A DNA stretch of 64,000 bases from Sinohyriopsis cumingii (GCA_028554795.2 JAPYKE020000573.1:62001-126000), one strand, 5' to 3'. Positions 37,629-52,278 are shown, counted from the first letter of the stretch. Notes: generated from the sequence alone by a model not told the origin. A program made the numbers and translations.

Positions 37629-39571
37629 AAACTCAGTTATCATGGTCGAATAATACCGCAAAGAAATTACAGAACCAAATAAATGGTGTCCTACATTTGT
37701 ATCGTTTACCATGCTTTCTTTATCTGTATGCGTTGTAACCTTAATTCTCTGTCTACCCATCTCTCAAAACGCAAGTGTCTCAAGGTGAAAGTATTACCCG
37801 TTTCTTCTATCACCCAATGCGGGCGTGCATGCTTGTGTGTGTGTGTCAGATTTCACTTATACACATATCGTTTGTGCGAAAATTTAATAAGGACAATACA
37901 TACAAAGACACAGAAACCATTGTTCTCAGTATTTCTGGAAGTCACATTTTGGGGCTACTAGATTGTAAAACATAATCTTCATGAGGTACCAAACCAATTA
38001 CTTTCTTCGATGGTCTTGTTGGTTCTGTCATCCTATCAGATTTACCACCAGTTCGTTTTCTTTCAACGTCTCAGTATCACTCTATAGTGGATGCAAATGG
38101 TGTTGGATATGAAAAATGGACAATCATATCATCTTTGACATCCCTAGGCAAATCTTCTACCAACGCATTTTGAAAAGTATTGAGTCACACGAATCGCTGT
38201 TGTTGCTTGGTGTCTGCTTTCTGCTTGGAAAAGTGTAATCGTTTTATACACTACTTGAACTCTATACATTTCACGGCTTAGGTGTAAGCCTCCAATTTCA
38301 ATTGCATGGAAGTCAACATTTGCGTATCTATAATGTGACAATAATATTAAGGACCGAGCAAATTAATTTTGGGCTGAATCAGGACTATGTGTGTGTGTGT
38401 GAGGCGATACGGTATGATGTTGGCCCTTTCTTTCTTCTAGTTCCTCACCGGAACAAATTCATCTTGATTGCAAAACTTTCGTTTGACTAGGTTTATTACG
38501 CAGCAGTTCCATATATCGGGTCAGTGTCTTAGAGTTCGAATATTCATTCAGTTTTCAAAGAGGCAAGAAGACAGAAGTATAACAGCAGATCGACCTGCTG
38601 GTCAACGATTTGCCAAGAGTAATACGAAAACCTAATTCACAGGCAAAAGTGTTAAGAAAACTTAACCCTTCTGGACAATGACTTGATTAGGCTCATATGA
38701 ATACACATGGCATTTCGATTTCCAACAGATCTGCTTAGGTAGAGAAGTTAGGACACAATCACATGATGCACTGATTGGATGACAAAACGAGAGACAGAGA
38801 GAACGAGAAAGAAAGCGAGTATAGACCCATTGGAAAATTGATATTGGTAAAGAAAGTGCATTCTATTAGATTTTTCTCTTATTAGTATGGCATTCTCTTA
38901 TATTTATGGCATAGTTGTACCCCGAAACGTTGTTTAATTATATACATTGCCACATCGGCTATTGCCGAACGACTATATACATCTTTGTAAATTAGAACTA
39001 AGCTGCCTCCCGTCAAGAGTATGCCAGCCAAGGTTACCAAAAAATTATATTCACTGAGTAATGTGAACTATCATTCACAACGAAATATGCTGCATTTATC
39101 TTCTTCAGATTTGTTAATAACTTAGGTAAAAGTTTAATGAACAATATTCCAGTTTTTGTTAGACTAAAGTAAGAGAATAATCCGAACCTATTAAAATCCT
39201 ACTTCTGATATTTATTTCTTGAAACCTAAAACGCGATTCCCTGAATTAGAAATTGTATCAACATACAAATTCCAAAGTGCATGTTGCCATCGAATTTTAT
39301 GTCAAACGATGATATAATAGCCAGTGTCGCCCTACAAAAGTGATTATCTTGTCAAAACTTGTAAATATGCATGAATGTGTATAGTGAGGTTTCTGATATG
39401 TTGTTTTGAACTTGAGGGTTTAAAGTTCTGATCACGGTATATGCTTATTTATATCTCATGGAGAGGTCCAAAGAGGAAATACCCAGATCTGCTGTTATAA
39501 AATGCGCCTGCATATTAGGATCGATGCTGATGATTGCAGTAATTCATATAACAACAGACGTATCGTCAATA

Positions 39572-39874
39572 TTACACTGAGCAGATCAACAACGTGCCCG
39601 TCTTGAAGACAAGAGTAAAACGAATATGTATCAAACGATTATCATGAGCCGGAAGATACAAAGGTGTTGCGGGCGTCATCTGTATTAAATCACATGGTTC
39701 AACGGTTGGTAAAAACACAAACAGTATATATCCCTCAACATCTACGTCCGTCGGTTCAAACCAGCTTTCATAACTAACAGTGACAGCCTCACAAGTTAAA
39801 TTCATCTGCGTTGTTGAGGTAATCGGTACCTGGTCAGAACTGATATCCCACATGCAAAAGTCGCGTCGTACCAC
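39572..39874 (-). pseudogene. Possible capsid-protein fragment, copy 7
   Basis: Asp29 is replaced by Glu (C39788), as in copies 9 and 10. Confidence 0.32.
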
Positions 39875-40739
39875 AAATGCTTTTCATGTCAACCTAAAAT
39901 TGATTTTTGTTCACTATCGTGCAATGTTAACCACATACGGTTTCGATTCTATTGCAATGATAGATCTGAGTGTAGAGTAATTTGCACGTATATAACTTTT
40001 AGAGTCTTTTCCGGTCTTAGTCTAGTATGTTCTTTGGTCGATTTTATGTTGTAGGCACCTGCAGAGGGTTTATTAGTATTCCAGATGGCACCGTTGTCTG
40101 ATAAAAATACAAATAAGTTATTCACTGGCAGACCAGCTAACGGTTGTGATAGGATATTAGTAAACGCGCAGTGAAGCAAACGCGATCTCTAGTGTGCGTG
40201 ATTACCCAGCGGTAAGAGTTGCAGAAATATCACACTGAATTATGGCTTCGTTGATCAGATTGTAATGAAATTAGGTAACGCTCTGCGTTGTATTTATTAC
40301 AAAATGTTGCATGGCGGCAGATATTTTGCGTAAAACGTACACTCAATCGTTTCATTATTCGCCATTGGTGTACGAACTTCGTTCGTCGTACACATCATCA
40401 ATATGTTCAACAAGTTCGTGATCAGTAATGTCTCTCTCCATGAGGCCATATGTAGCCAGTATCTGACAAATCGTTAATAATTTCGGGTGCGTTTATCAGC
40501 AAGGTCGTTAACGTCACATAGTCCCTTCCCTTTGGTTACTGCTCTGGTGTGAATGCAGCAGGTCTTTGGTCTGGTTGTGCTTTCCGTGCAATTTATTTCA
40601 TGTAACTTTTCGTTTCGTAAGTTCAGCAACTTGCTTTATGGGGATAATTAGCGGTGTAAATGTTTGTTTTAAACTGGCTGTGATGTCTTCTTATGCAGTC
40701 TCTTGTAACTATAATATATATTTGACGTTTGTCGACATA

Positions 40740-41015
40740 CTATATCATTCTAAATGAATTCATGGTGTTCACAAGGCGCTTCACTGCATCGCTTTCCAAA
40801 GGCTTTTTTGACATCCTGGAAGATGTCATTAATTGATTTTTATTGTTAAATTGCTGTGTCAGACTCATTCGTGTCCAACCAGCTCGGTATGTACCTCTAC
40901 ATATTTCAGTTACCTTGACGGTGAGAAAAGTGTATGGATCCTTTGTGATCCGCGCAAACATATCACGAAATTCATTCATCTGCTGCAGAGTTGGGTGGAA
41001 TAATACCAAGTCCAA
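40740..41015 (-). pseudogene. Possible third PolB fragment, copy 7
   Basis: Translation identical to copy 1; the 5-bp duplication of this unit lies about 120 bp to its left. Confidence 0.38.
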
Positions 41016-41366
41016 CGAATATTTCCAGGACTATGCGCGTCGATGCCAGAATATATCATCAACATACAGTTGTCACGATTAAGTTATGTAGATGTGCGTA
41101 TCGCTGAATCAAACAAATCAAGTCTGTGCTTTTATGCCGACAACTTGTGCAGGAGTGACCTGGTGCACAAGCATCACATTGTCGTATTACTGTAAGACTG
41201 GTTTGTATTATATTCAAATCGTCAATGGTAGATGCTTCAGCAATGCTGTGAACGGCACCACGTCCACCATGAATGATCTTTCTAGATTCAAAGGCCTAGT
41301 CAAAAATGGATATTTCAAACCTGTCTTGCTCATTATCACGGACAAGGTCGACTGGAATTCTTTTGC

Positions 41367-42692
41367 TCAGATTCCCGTGGTTATTCCCAACAATGAATTG
41401 TTCAAGAGCTTGACAAAGCCCTTCTCAATGTCATTAGTGTCCATTGCTATCGGATCCTTTTTCTGGATATACAGCCCCACGTAGGGATACAGCGAACACA
41501 CGTCCAAGTATTTCATTTCTTCTCCTTTCTCTTCGTCGGCTTGGTACAGCAAACAGGTGGCATTGGTCCTTCCTCCGTACAAACTATCCCTCGGGTTCAG
41601 CGGGTCCATGAACTGGTAACTTTCCACGAGGCGTTTAAACTCGGGATCGGTTTTCAAACGGTGATCGTATTCGTGTTCCCACATTTCCACCACTTGGTAT
41701 CCTTCCTGTTCTAACATTAGGCGTCGCTGACAAGTGGCCTCGTACAAGTCTTCCATGGTTCGTTGTAAAAACTGATTTTTAGTGCCACGGTCATGGTAAC
41801 AGACGGGACATGCGTGAAATAAGCAACCGTTAAACTCGTACACGATCTTGGGGTTTTCTAAGTCCCAGCCATCGACCGAATGCGTTCCGATGGTCTTTTC
41901 GCCTCCTCCGTTGCGGGCATGCTGAATCCATTTGTCTTCCTTGTCGCACAAGTAATGTAACCAGCGTAGGGCTTTGACCGAGTATTGACGTTTGACATAG
42001 TTGCTCGTTTGAGGACTGATGACAGCCACGGTGTTTTCAGGCATGAATCGTTGCCGGTACACTAAGGAACACGCTTTGGCAATGGTGCAAGCTTCTTTCA
42101 AAGGATCGACCCCTCCGTGTTCCATGAACAGTTCTCGAAATTTTCCACAGCAACGTCGTAAAATGTCCACGTCGGAACGACAATACTTTAACATTTCTTC
42201 CTGAAAGTCGAAGGGGTCCGAGGCGTGAGCCTGATACCAAGCGTAGAAAGCTTCTCGTTGTTCGGTACGCATGTTGTCAGGGTCGTAATAGTGAGCCTCA
42301 GGCAAATGGGGTAGAACGGCGTGTTGACTGGCTTCCGTATTGAAAAAGTGTGGAAAGTACCCTTTAGCGTAATTATTGTGACTACCAATCACATTTCTGG
42401 AGAAGTTCCCTATAACAGGAATACATAAAACATTTTTCAGCACAAGAGAGGACATATTTGGCGGCCAGCATACAAGGTGGAGGAAGAACCCGTAAAAGAA
42501 ACCTACCCACGAGAAGCTACTTGTAACCTGTCTCACATATCCACATCGGTTGAATCGGAGACTCGAACCCACGAAAACAGAGTTGAGGCGGCAGTGATCC
42601 GTAACGATGAGCACTTTAGACCACTTGGCCACTCTCGGCCCAGAGAGAGAGAGAGAGAGAGCGTGTGTGTGTGTTATACAATTTTTAAACAC
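41367..42692 (-). pseudogene. PolB fragment, minus strand, copy 7
   Basis: Gly274 to Ala in the HGCPVC part of the Cys/His segment, and Gly386. The open frame is 20 codons longer at its start only because the microsatellite length puts an upstream stretch of Thr/His and Ser/Leu codons in frame; this extension is not polymerase. Confidence 0.85.
42461..42640 (-). mobile_element. tRNA-derived SINE remnant, copy 7
   Basis: A and B boxes intact; followed by (AG)10, a CG interruption and (TG)5T. Confidence 0.58.
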
Positions 42693-43251
42693 ATCACGAC
42701 ATTTAGGTTAGTGTGTTTTCGTTTCTCCTTACGAAATTAGACAAACATCTATAATTACTCCTAGGGGAAAAACACGATTGTAAAGTATCACAAGAATGAA
42801 GTGGAGACTAATTTGATTACAAAATGGCCGCAGAATAGTACACTCAAGCATGCAGTAATGTAATTTGCAATTAGGTTGACGCAATTTCCATGCGATCGCC
42901 CATGGTACGATTATTCGTGCGTTAGTTGTATTGTTTGAAAAGGGACTAGTGTCAAATACAAAAATGCGTTTGATTTTCACTCTCCGCGAATAACAACTGA
43001 AACAACTGGAAAATATCGATTAGCCAATGAAGTCAAGAACTAATGCATTGCTCAACTAGGCGAAATTTTGTCAGGCCTATGTGTTACCAACAACATCTGA
43101 CGCAAGGTTCACAGCAGAAAAGTGATTGCCAACTGCTGAGAGTGTGCTCTACTCGTGGACAAGTTATACGTACCAATATTACCAAAGCACACGTTTGTGG
43201 AAGAACGAAATGATCTGACATTTGTCTTCAAATAGTGGTCTTGGAACATAA

Positions 43252-43985
43252 ATGTTACATTCAAAATTACCATTCGAGAACTTAGTGCGAATGCAAACGA
43301 CCGGCATTCACATTCCTAATTTCTGCGTGGCTGATCAAGCGTACGAGAAGTGTATCAAAGAATCACTCTTTTGTCATTGCCTTCACTGTAGCAAGATTCC
43401 TGGATGATGTGAAAAATCTACTGATGAATTATTATTACCCTATCGATGAAACCTAGAGTCAAACATGCATCGATCGGTACGGAGATTGACATCGCTATGC
43501 CATGGTGATGGCTCACATTTTCTACGGATAAGATGTAAAAATTCCTCTGAATACTATACAGAATAAGGTGCCGATTGCTCTAAAGTCCTCTTGAACGGAG
43601 CCAAAATCATCTTCATGCAATTGGGACATGTACAGTTTAAAGATCACATGAGATATTTAGCAGTGCCTTTGAGTCGAATGCCTAAAACCTTTGGAATGAC
43701 AGAAAAAGCCAATCAACACGCCGTCCGGCCACATTTCTCTCATGATCACTATTACGAACCCGACAATATCCGCACCGAACAACGACAAGCTTTCTACGCT
43801 TGGCACTGCTCATACGCTTTGGACGCCTTTGAAAGTTCAGGAAGAAATGTTAAAGTATTGTCGCTACGATCTGGACATTGTAGGGCGTTGCTCTGGAAAA
43901 TTTCGAGAACTCTTCGTGGAGCACGGTGGGATCGACCCCTTCGCGGAAGCCTATACCATCGACAAAGCGTGATTCTTAGTGTAAG
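43252..43985 (+). pseudogene. PolB fragment, plus strand, copy 7
   Basis: Same breaks as copy 1; no private change seen inside. Confidence 0.8.
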
Positions 43986-45928
43986 AAACTCAGTTATCAT
44001 GGTCGAATAATACCGCAAAGAAATTACAGAACCAAATAAATGGTGTCCTACATTTGTATCGTTTACCATGCTTTCTTTATCTGTATGCGTTGTAACCTTA
44101 ATTCTCTGTCTACCCATCTCTCAAAACGCAAGTGTCTCAAGGTGAAAGTATTACCCGTTTCTTCTATCACCCAATGCGGGCGTGCATGCTTGTGTGTGTG
44201 TGTCAGATTTCACTTATACACATATCGTTTGTGCGAAAATTTAATAAGGACAATACATACAAAGACACAGAAACCATTGTTCTCAGTATTTCTGGAAGTC
44301 ACATTTTGGGGCTACTAGATTGTAAAACATAATCTTCATGAGGTACCAAACCAATTACTTTCTTCGATGGTCTTGTTGGTTCTGTCATCCTATCAGATTT
44401 ACCACCAGTTCGTTTTCTTTCAACGTCTCAGTATCACTCTATAGTGGATGCAAATGGTGTTGGATATGAAAAATGGACAATCATATCATCTTTGACATCC
44501 CTAGGCAAATCTTCTACCAACGCATTTTGAAAAGTATTGAGTCACACGAATCGCTGTTGTTGCTTGATGTCTGCTTTCTGCTTGGAAAAGTGTAATCGTT
44601 TTATACACTACTTGAACTCTATACATTTCACGGCTTAGGTGTAAGCCTCCAATTTCAATTGCATGGAAGTCAACATTTGCGTATCTATAATGTGACAATA
44701 ATATTAAGGACCGAGCAAATTAATTTTGGGCTGAATCAGGACTATGTGTGTGTGCGTGAGGCGATACGGTATGATGTTGGCCCTTTCTTTCTTCTAGTTC
44801 CTCACCGGAACAAATTCATCTTGATTGCAAAACTTTCGTTTGACTAGGTTTATTACGCAGCAGTTCCATATATCGGGTCAGTGTCTTAGAGTTCGAATAT
44901 TCATTCAGTTTTCAAAGAGGCAAGAAGACAGAAGTATAACAGCAGATCGACCTGCTGGTCAACGATTTGCCAAGAGTAATACGAAAACCTAATTCACAGG
45001 CAAAAGTGTTAAGAAAACTTAACCCTTCTGGACAATGACTTGATTAGGCTCATATGAATACACATGGCATTTCGATTTCCAACAGATCTGCTTAGGTAGA
45101 GAAGTTAGGACACAATCACATGATGCACTGATTGGATGACAAAACGAGAGACAGAGAGAACGAGAAAGAAAGCGAGTATAGACCCATTGGAAAATTGATA
45201 TTGGTAAAGAAAGTGCATTCTATTAGATTTTTCTCTTATTAGTATGGCATTCTCTTATATTTATGGCATAGTTGTACCCCGAAACGTTGTTTAATTATAT
45301 ACATTGCCACATCGGCTATTGCCGAACGACTATATACATCTTTGTAAATTAGAACTAAGCTGCCTCCCGTCAAGAGTATGCCAGCCAAGGTTACCAAAAA
45401 ATTATATTCACTGAGTAATGTGAACTATCATTCACAACGAAATATGCTGCATTTATCTTCTTCAGATTTGTTAATAACTTAGGTAAAAGTTTAATGAACA
45501 ATATTCCAGTTTTTGTTAGACTAAAGTAAGAGAATAATCCGAACCTATTAAAATCCTACTTCTGATATTTATTTCTTGAAACCTAAAACGCGATTCCCTG
45601 AATTAGAAATTGTATCAACATACAAATTCCAAAGTGCATGTTGCCATCGAATTTTATGTCAAACGATGATATAATAGCCAGTGTCGCCCTACAAAAGTGA
45701 TTATCTTGTCAAAACTTGTAAATATGCATGAATGTGTATAGTGAGGTTTCTGATATGTTGTTTTGAACTTGAGGGTTTAAAGTTCTGATCACGGTATATG
45801 CTTATTTATATCTCATGGAGAGGTCCAAAGAGGAAATACCCAGATCTGCTGTTATAAAATGCGCCTGCATATTAGGATCGATGCTGATGATTGCAGTAAT
45901 TCATATAACAACAGACGTATCGTCAATA

Positions 45929-46231
45929 TTACACTGAGCAGATCAACAACGTGCCCGTCTTGAAGACAAGAGTAAAACGAATATGTATCAAACGATTATC
46001 ATGAGCCGGAAGATACAAAGGTGTTGCGGGCGTCATCTGTATTAAATCACATGGTTCAACGGTTGGTAAAAACACAAACAGTATATATCCCTCAACATCT
46101 ACGTCCGTCGGTTCAAACCAGCTTTCATAACTAACAGTGACAGCGTCACAAGTTAAATTCATCTGCGTTGTTGAGGTAATCGGTACCTGGTCAGAACTGA
46201 TATCTCACATGCAAAAGTCGCGTCGTACCAC
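45929..46231 (-). pseudogene. Possible capsid-protein fragment, copy 8, with a nonsense change
   Basis: T46205 turns codon 9 (TGG, Trp) into TGA. The frame is still open downstream of the stop (45929-46162). This is the only copy in which the frame is interrupted. Confidence 0.35.
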
Positions 46232-47091
46232 AAATGCTTTTCATGTCAACCTAAAATTGATTTTTGTTCACTATCGTGCAATGTTAACCACATACGGTTT
46301 CGATTCTATTGCAATGATAGATCTGAGTGTAGAGTAATTTGCACGTATATAACTTTTAGAGTCTTTTCCGGTCTTAGTCTAGTATGTTCTTTGGTCGATT
46401 TTATGTTGTAGGCACCTGCAGAGGGTTTATTAGTATTCCAGATGGCACCGTTGTCTGATAAAAATACAAATAAGTTATTCACTGGCAGACCAGCTAACGG
46501 TTGTGATAGGATATTAGTAAACGCGCAGTGAAGCAAACGCGATCTCTAGTGTGCGTGATTACCCAGCGGTAAGAGTTGCAGAAATATCACACTGAATTAT
46601 GGCTTCGTTGATCAGATTGTAATGAAATTAGGTAACGCTCTGCGTTGTATTTATTACAAAATGTTGCATGGCGGCAGATATTTTGCGTAAAACGTACACT
46701 CAATCGTTTCATTATTCGCCATTGGTGTACGAACTTCGTTCGTCGTACACATCATCAATATGTTCAACAAGTTCGTGATCAGTAATGTCTCTCTCCATGA
46801 GGCCATATGTAGCCAGTATCTGACAAATCGTTAATAATTTCGGGTGCGTTTATCAGCAAGGTCGTTAACGTCACATAGTCCCTTCCCTTTGGTTACTGCT
46901 CTGGTGTGAATGCAGCAGGTCTTTGGTCTGGTTGTGCTTTCCGTGCAATTTATTTCATGTAACTTTTCGTAAGTTCAGCAACTTGCTTTATGGGGATAAT
47001 TAGCGGTGTAAATGTTTGTTTTAAACTGGCTGTGATGTCTTCTTATGCAGTCTCTTGTAACTATAATATATATTTGACGTTTGTCGACATA

Positions 47092-47367
47092 CTATATCAT
47101 TCTAAATGAATTCATGGTGTTCACAAGGCGCTTCACTGCATCGCTTTCCAAAGGCTTTTTTGACATCCTGGAAGATGTCATTAATTGATTTTTATTGTTA
47201 AATTGCTGTGTCAGACTCATTCGTGTCCAACCAGCTCGGTATGTACCTCTACATATTTCAGTTACCTTGACGGTGAGAAAAGTGTATGGATCCTTTGTGA
47301 TCCGCGCAAACATATCACGAAATTCATTCATCTGCTGCAGAGTTGGGTGGAATAATACCAAGTCCAA
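47092..47367 (-). pseudogene. Possible third PolB fragment, copy 8
   Basis: Translation identical to copy 1. Confidence 0.38.
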
Positions 47368-47718
47368 CGAATATTTCCAGGACTATGCGCGTCGATGCCA
47401 GAATATATCATCAACATACAGTTGTCACGATTAAGTTATGTAGATGTGCGTATCGCTGAATCAAACAAATCAAGTCTGTGCTTTTATGCCGACAACTTGT
47501 GCAGGAGTGACCTGGTGCACAAGCATCACATTGTCGTATTACTGTAAGACTGGTTTGTATTATATTCAAATCGTCAATGGTAGATGCTTCAGCAATGCTG
47601 TGAACGGCACCACGTCCACCATGAATGATCTTTCTAGATTCAAAGGCCTAGTCAAAAATGGATATTTCAAACCTGTCTTGCTCATTATCACGGACAAGGT
47701 CGACTGGAATTCTTTTGC

Positions 47719-48984
47719 TCAGATTCCCGTGGTTATTCCCAACAATGAATTGTTCAAGAGCTTGACAAAGCCCTTCTCAATGTCATTAGTGTCCATTGCT
47801 ATCGGATCCTTTTTCTGGATATACAGCTCCACGTAGGGATACAGCGAACACACGTCCAAGTATTTCATTTCTTCTCCTTTCTCTTCGTCGGCTTGGTACA
47901 GCAAACAGGTGGCATTGGTCCTTCCTCCGTACAAACTATCCCTCGGGTTCAGCGGGTCCATGAACTGGTAACTTTCCACGAGGCGTTTAAACTCGGGATC
48001 GGTTTTCAAACGGTGATCGTATTCGTGTTCCCACATTTCCACCACTTGGTATCCTTCCTGTTCTAACATTAGGCGTCGCTGACAAGTGGCCTCGTACAAG
48101 TCTTCCATGGTTCGTTGTAAAAACTGATTTTTAGTGCCACGGTCATGGTAACAGACGGGACATCCGTGAAATAAGCAACCGTTAAACTCGTACACGATCT
48201 TGGGGTTTTCTAAGTCCCAGCCATCGACCGAATGCGTTCCGATGGTCTTTTCGCCTCCTCCGTTGCGGGCATGCTGAATCCATTTGTCTTCCTTGTCGCA
48301 CAAGTAATGTAACCAGCGTAGGGCTTTGACCGAGTATTGACGTTTGACATAGTTGCTCGTTTGAGGACTGATGACAGCCACGGTGTTTTCAGGCATGAAT
48401 CGTTGCCGGTACACTAAGGAACACGCTTTGGCAATGGTGCAAGCTTCTTTCAAAGGATCGACCCCTCCGTGTTCCATGAACAGTTCTCGAAATTTTCCAC
48501 AGCAACGTCGTAAAATGTCCACGTCGGAACGACAATACTTTAACATTTCTTCCTGAAAGTCGAAGGGGTCCGAGGCGTGAGCCTGATACCAAGCGTAGAA
48601 AGCTTCTCGTTGTTCGGTACGCATGTTGTCAGGGTCGTAATAGTGAGCCTCAGGCAAATGGGGTAGAACGGCGTGTTGACTGGCTTCCGTATTGAAAAAG
48701 TGTGGAAAGTACCCTTTAGCGTAATTATTGTGACTACCAATCACATTTCTGGAGAAGTTCCCTATAACAGGAATACATAAAACATTTTTCAGCACAAGAG
48801 AGGACATATTTGGCGGCCAGCATACAAGGTGGAGGAAGAACCCGTAAAAGAAACCTACCCACGAGAAGCTACTTGTAACCTGTCTCACATATCCACATCG
48901 GTTGAATCGGAGACTCGAACCCACGAAAACAGAGTTGAGGCGGCAGTGATCCGTAACGATGAGCACTTTAGACCACTTGGCCAC
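47719..48984 (-). pseudogene. PolB fragment, minus strand, copy 8
   Basis: Majority form (Ser138, Glu386). Confidence 0.85.
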
Positions 48985-48992
48985 TCTCGGCC
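48813..48992 (-). mobile_element. tRNA-derived SINE remnant, copy 8
   Basis: A and B boxes intact; followed by (AG)12(TG)6T. Confidence 0.58.
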
Positions 48993-49607
48993 CAGAGAGA
49001 GAGAGAGAGAGAGAGAGTGTGTGTGTGTGTTATACCATTTTTAAACACATCACGACATTTAGGTTAGTGTGTTTTCGTTTCTCCTTACGAAATTAGACAA
49101 ACATCTATAATTACTCCTAGGGGAAAAACACGATTGTAAAGTATCACAAGAATGAAGTGGAGACTAATTTGATTACAAAATGTCCGCAGAATAGTACACT
49201 CAAGCATGCAGTAATGTAATTTGCAATTAGGTTGACGCAATTTCCATGCGATCGCCCATGGTACGATTATTCGTGCGTTAGTTGTATTGTTTGAAAAGGG
49301 ACTAGTGTCAAATACAAAAATGCGTTTGATTTTCACTCTCCGCGAATAACAACTGAAACAACTGGAAAATATCGATTAGCCAATGAAGTCAAGAACTAAT
49401 GCATTGCTCAACTAGGCGAAATTTTGTCAGGCCTATGTGTTACCAACAACATCTGACGCAAGGTTCACAGCAGAAAAGTGATTGCCAACTGCTGAGAGTG
49501 TGCTCTACTCGTGGACAAGTTATACGTACCAATATTACCAAAGCACACGTTTGTGGAAGAACGAAATGATCTGACATTTGTCTTCAAATAGTGGTCTTGG
49601 AACATAA

Positions 49608-50341
49608 ATGTTACATTCAAAATTACCATTCGAGAACTTAGTGCGAATGCAAACGACCGGCATTCACATTCCTAATTTCTGCGTGGCTGATCAAGCGTAC
49701 GAGAAGTGTATCAAAGAATCACTCTTTTGTCATTGCCTTCACTGTAGCAAGATTCCTGGATGATGTGAAAAATCTACTGATGAATTATTATTACCCTATC
49801 GATGAAACCTAGAGTCAAACATGCATCGATCGGTACGGAGATTGACATCGCTATGCCATGGTGATGGCTCACATTTTCTACGGATAAGATGTAAAAATTC
49901 CTCTGAATACTATACAGAATAAGGTGCCGATTGCTCTAAAGTCCTCTTGAACGGAGCCAAAATCATCTTCATGCAATTGGGACATGTACAGTTTAAAGAT
50001 CACATGAGATATTTAGCAGTGCCTTTGAGTCGAATGCCTAAAACCTTTGGAATGACAGAAAAAGCCAATCAACACGCCGTCCGGCCACATTTCTCTCATG
50101 ATCACTATTACGAACCCGACAATATCCGCACCGAACAACGACAAGCTTTCTACGCTTGGCACTGCTCATACGCTTTGGACGCCTTTGAAAGTTCAGGAAG
50201 AAATGTTAAAGTATTGTCGCTACGATCTGGACATTGTAGGGCGTTGCTCTGGAAAATTTCGAGAACTCTTCGTGGAGCACGGTGGGATCGACCCCTTCGC
50301 GGAAGCCTATACCATCGACAAAGCGTGATTCTTAGTGTAAG
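49608..50341 (+). pseudogene. PolB fragment, plus strand, copy 8
   Basis: Same breaks as copy 1; no private change seen inside. Confidence 0.8.
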
Positions 50342-52278
50342 AAACTCAGTTATCATGGTCGAATAATACCGCAAAGAAATTACAGAACCAAATAAATGGT
50401 GTCCTACATTTGTATCGTTTACCATGCTTTCTTTATCTGTATGCGTTGTAACCTTAATTCTCTGTCTACCCATCTCTCAAAACGCAAGTGTCTCAAGGTG
50501 AAAGTATTACCCGTTTCTTCTATCACCCAATGCGGACGTGCATGCTTGTGTGTGTGTGTCAGATTTCACTTATACACATATCGTTTGTGCGAAAATTTAA
50601 TAAGGACAATACATACAAAGACACAGAAACCATTGTTCTCAGTATTTCTGGAAGTCACATTTTGGGGCTACTAGATTGTAAAACATAATCTTCATGAGGT
50701 ACCAAACCAATTACTTTCTTCGATGGTCTTGTTGGTTCTGTCATCCTATCAGATTTACCACCAGTTCGTTTTCTTTCAACGTCTCAGTATCACTCTATAG
50801 TGGATGCAAATGGTGTTGGATATGAAAAATGGACAATCATATCATCTTTGACATCCCTAGGCAAATCTTCTACCAACGCATTTTGAAAAGTATTGAGTCA
50901 CACGAATCGCTGTTGTTGCTTGGTGTCTGCTTTCTGCTTGGAAAAGTGTAATCGTTTTATACACTACTTGAACTCTATACATTTCACGGCTTAGGTGTAA
51001 GCCTCCAATTTCAATTGCATGGAAGTCAACATTTGCGTATCTATAATGTGACAATAATATTAAGGACCGAGCAAATTAATTTTGGGCTGAATCAGGGCTA
51101 TGTGTGTGTGTGTGAGGCGATACGGTATGATGTTGGCCCTTTCTTTCTTCTAGTTCCTCACCGGAACAAATTCATCTTGATTGCAAAACTTTCGTTTGAC
51201 TAGGTTTATTACGCAGCAGTTCCATATATCGGGTCAGTGTCTTAGAGTTCGAATATTCATTCAGTTTTCAAAGAGGCAAGAAGACAGAAGTATAACAGCA
51301 GATCGACCTGCTGGTCAACGATTTGCCAAGAGTAATACGAAAACCTAATTCACAGGCAAAAGTGTTAAGAAAACTTAACCCTTCTGGACAATGACTTGAT
51401 TAGGCTCATATGAATACACATGGCATTTCGATTTCCAACAGATCTGCTTAGGTAGAGAAGTTAGGACACAATCACATGATGCACTGATTGGATGACAAAA
51501 CGAGAGACAGAGAGAACGAGAAAGAAAGCGAGTATAGACCCATTGGAAAATTGATATTGGTAAAGAAAGTGCATTCTATTAGATTTTTCTCTTATTAGTA
51601 TGGCATTCTCTTATATTTATGGCATAGTTGTACCCCGAAACGTTGTTTAATTATATACATTGCCACATCGGCTATTGCCGAACGACTATATACATCTTTG
51701 TAAATTAGAACTAAGCTGCCTCCCGTCAAGAGTATGCCAGCCAAGGTTACCAAAAAATTATATTCACTGAGTAATGTGAACTATCATTCACAACGAAATA
51801 TGCTGCATTTATCTTCTTCAGATTTGTTAATAACTTAGGTAAAATTAACAATATTCCAGTTTTTGTTAGACTAAAGTAAGAGAATAATCCGAACCTATTA
51901 AAATCCTACTTCTGATATTTATTTCTTGAAACCTAAAACGCGATTCCCTGAATTAGAAATTGTATCAACATACAAATTCCAAAGTGCATGTTGCCATCGA
52001 ATTTTATGTCAAACGATGATATAATAGCCAGTGTCGCCCTACAAAAGTGATTATCTTGTCAAAACTTGTAAATATGCATGAATGTGTATAGTGAGGTTTC
52101 TGATATGTTGTTTTGAACTTGAGGGTTTAAAGTTCTGATCACGGTATATGCTTATTTATATCTCATGGAGAGGTCCAAAGAGGAAATACCCAGATCTGCT
52201 GTTATAAAATGCGCCTGCATATTAGGATCGATGCTGATGATTGCAGTAATTCATATAACAACAGACGTATCGTCAATA

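Larger units (their letters stand above)
31782..38137. repeat. Array unit, copy 6 (6356 bp)
   Basis: Has (AG)13(TG)5T. Carries several private changes: T34169, T34681, A34895, A35789 (synonymous in the PolB frame) and G36655. Confidence 0.97.
38138..44494. repeat. Array unit, copy 7 (6357 bp)
   Basis: Among the most diverged copies. It has a 5-bp tandem duplication (TTCGT twice, 40609-40618), G41812 (Gly to Ala in the PolB Cys/His segment), an interrupted microsatellite (AG)10-CG-(TG)5T, and private A42680 and G42827. C39788 is shared with copies 9 and 10 but not 8; C41476 is shared only with copy 2. Confidence 0.97.
44495..50850. repeat. Array unit, copy 8 (6356 bp)
   Basis: Private changes: A44567, C44755, which interrupts the first TG tract, and T46205, which creates a stop in the capsid-like fragment. 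The compound microsatellite is (AG)12(TG)6T. Confidence 0.97.
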
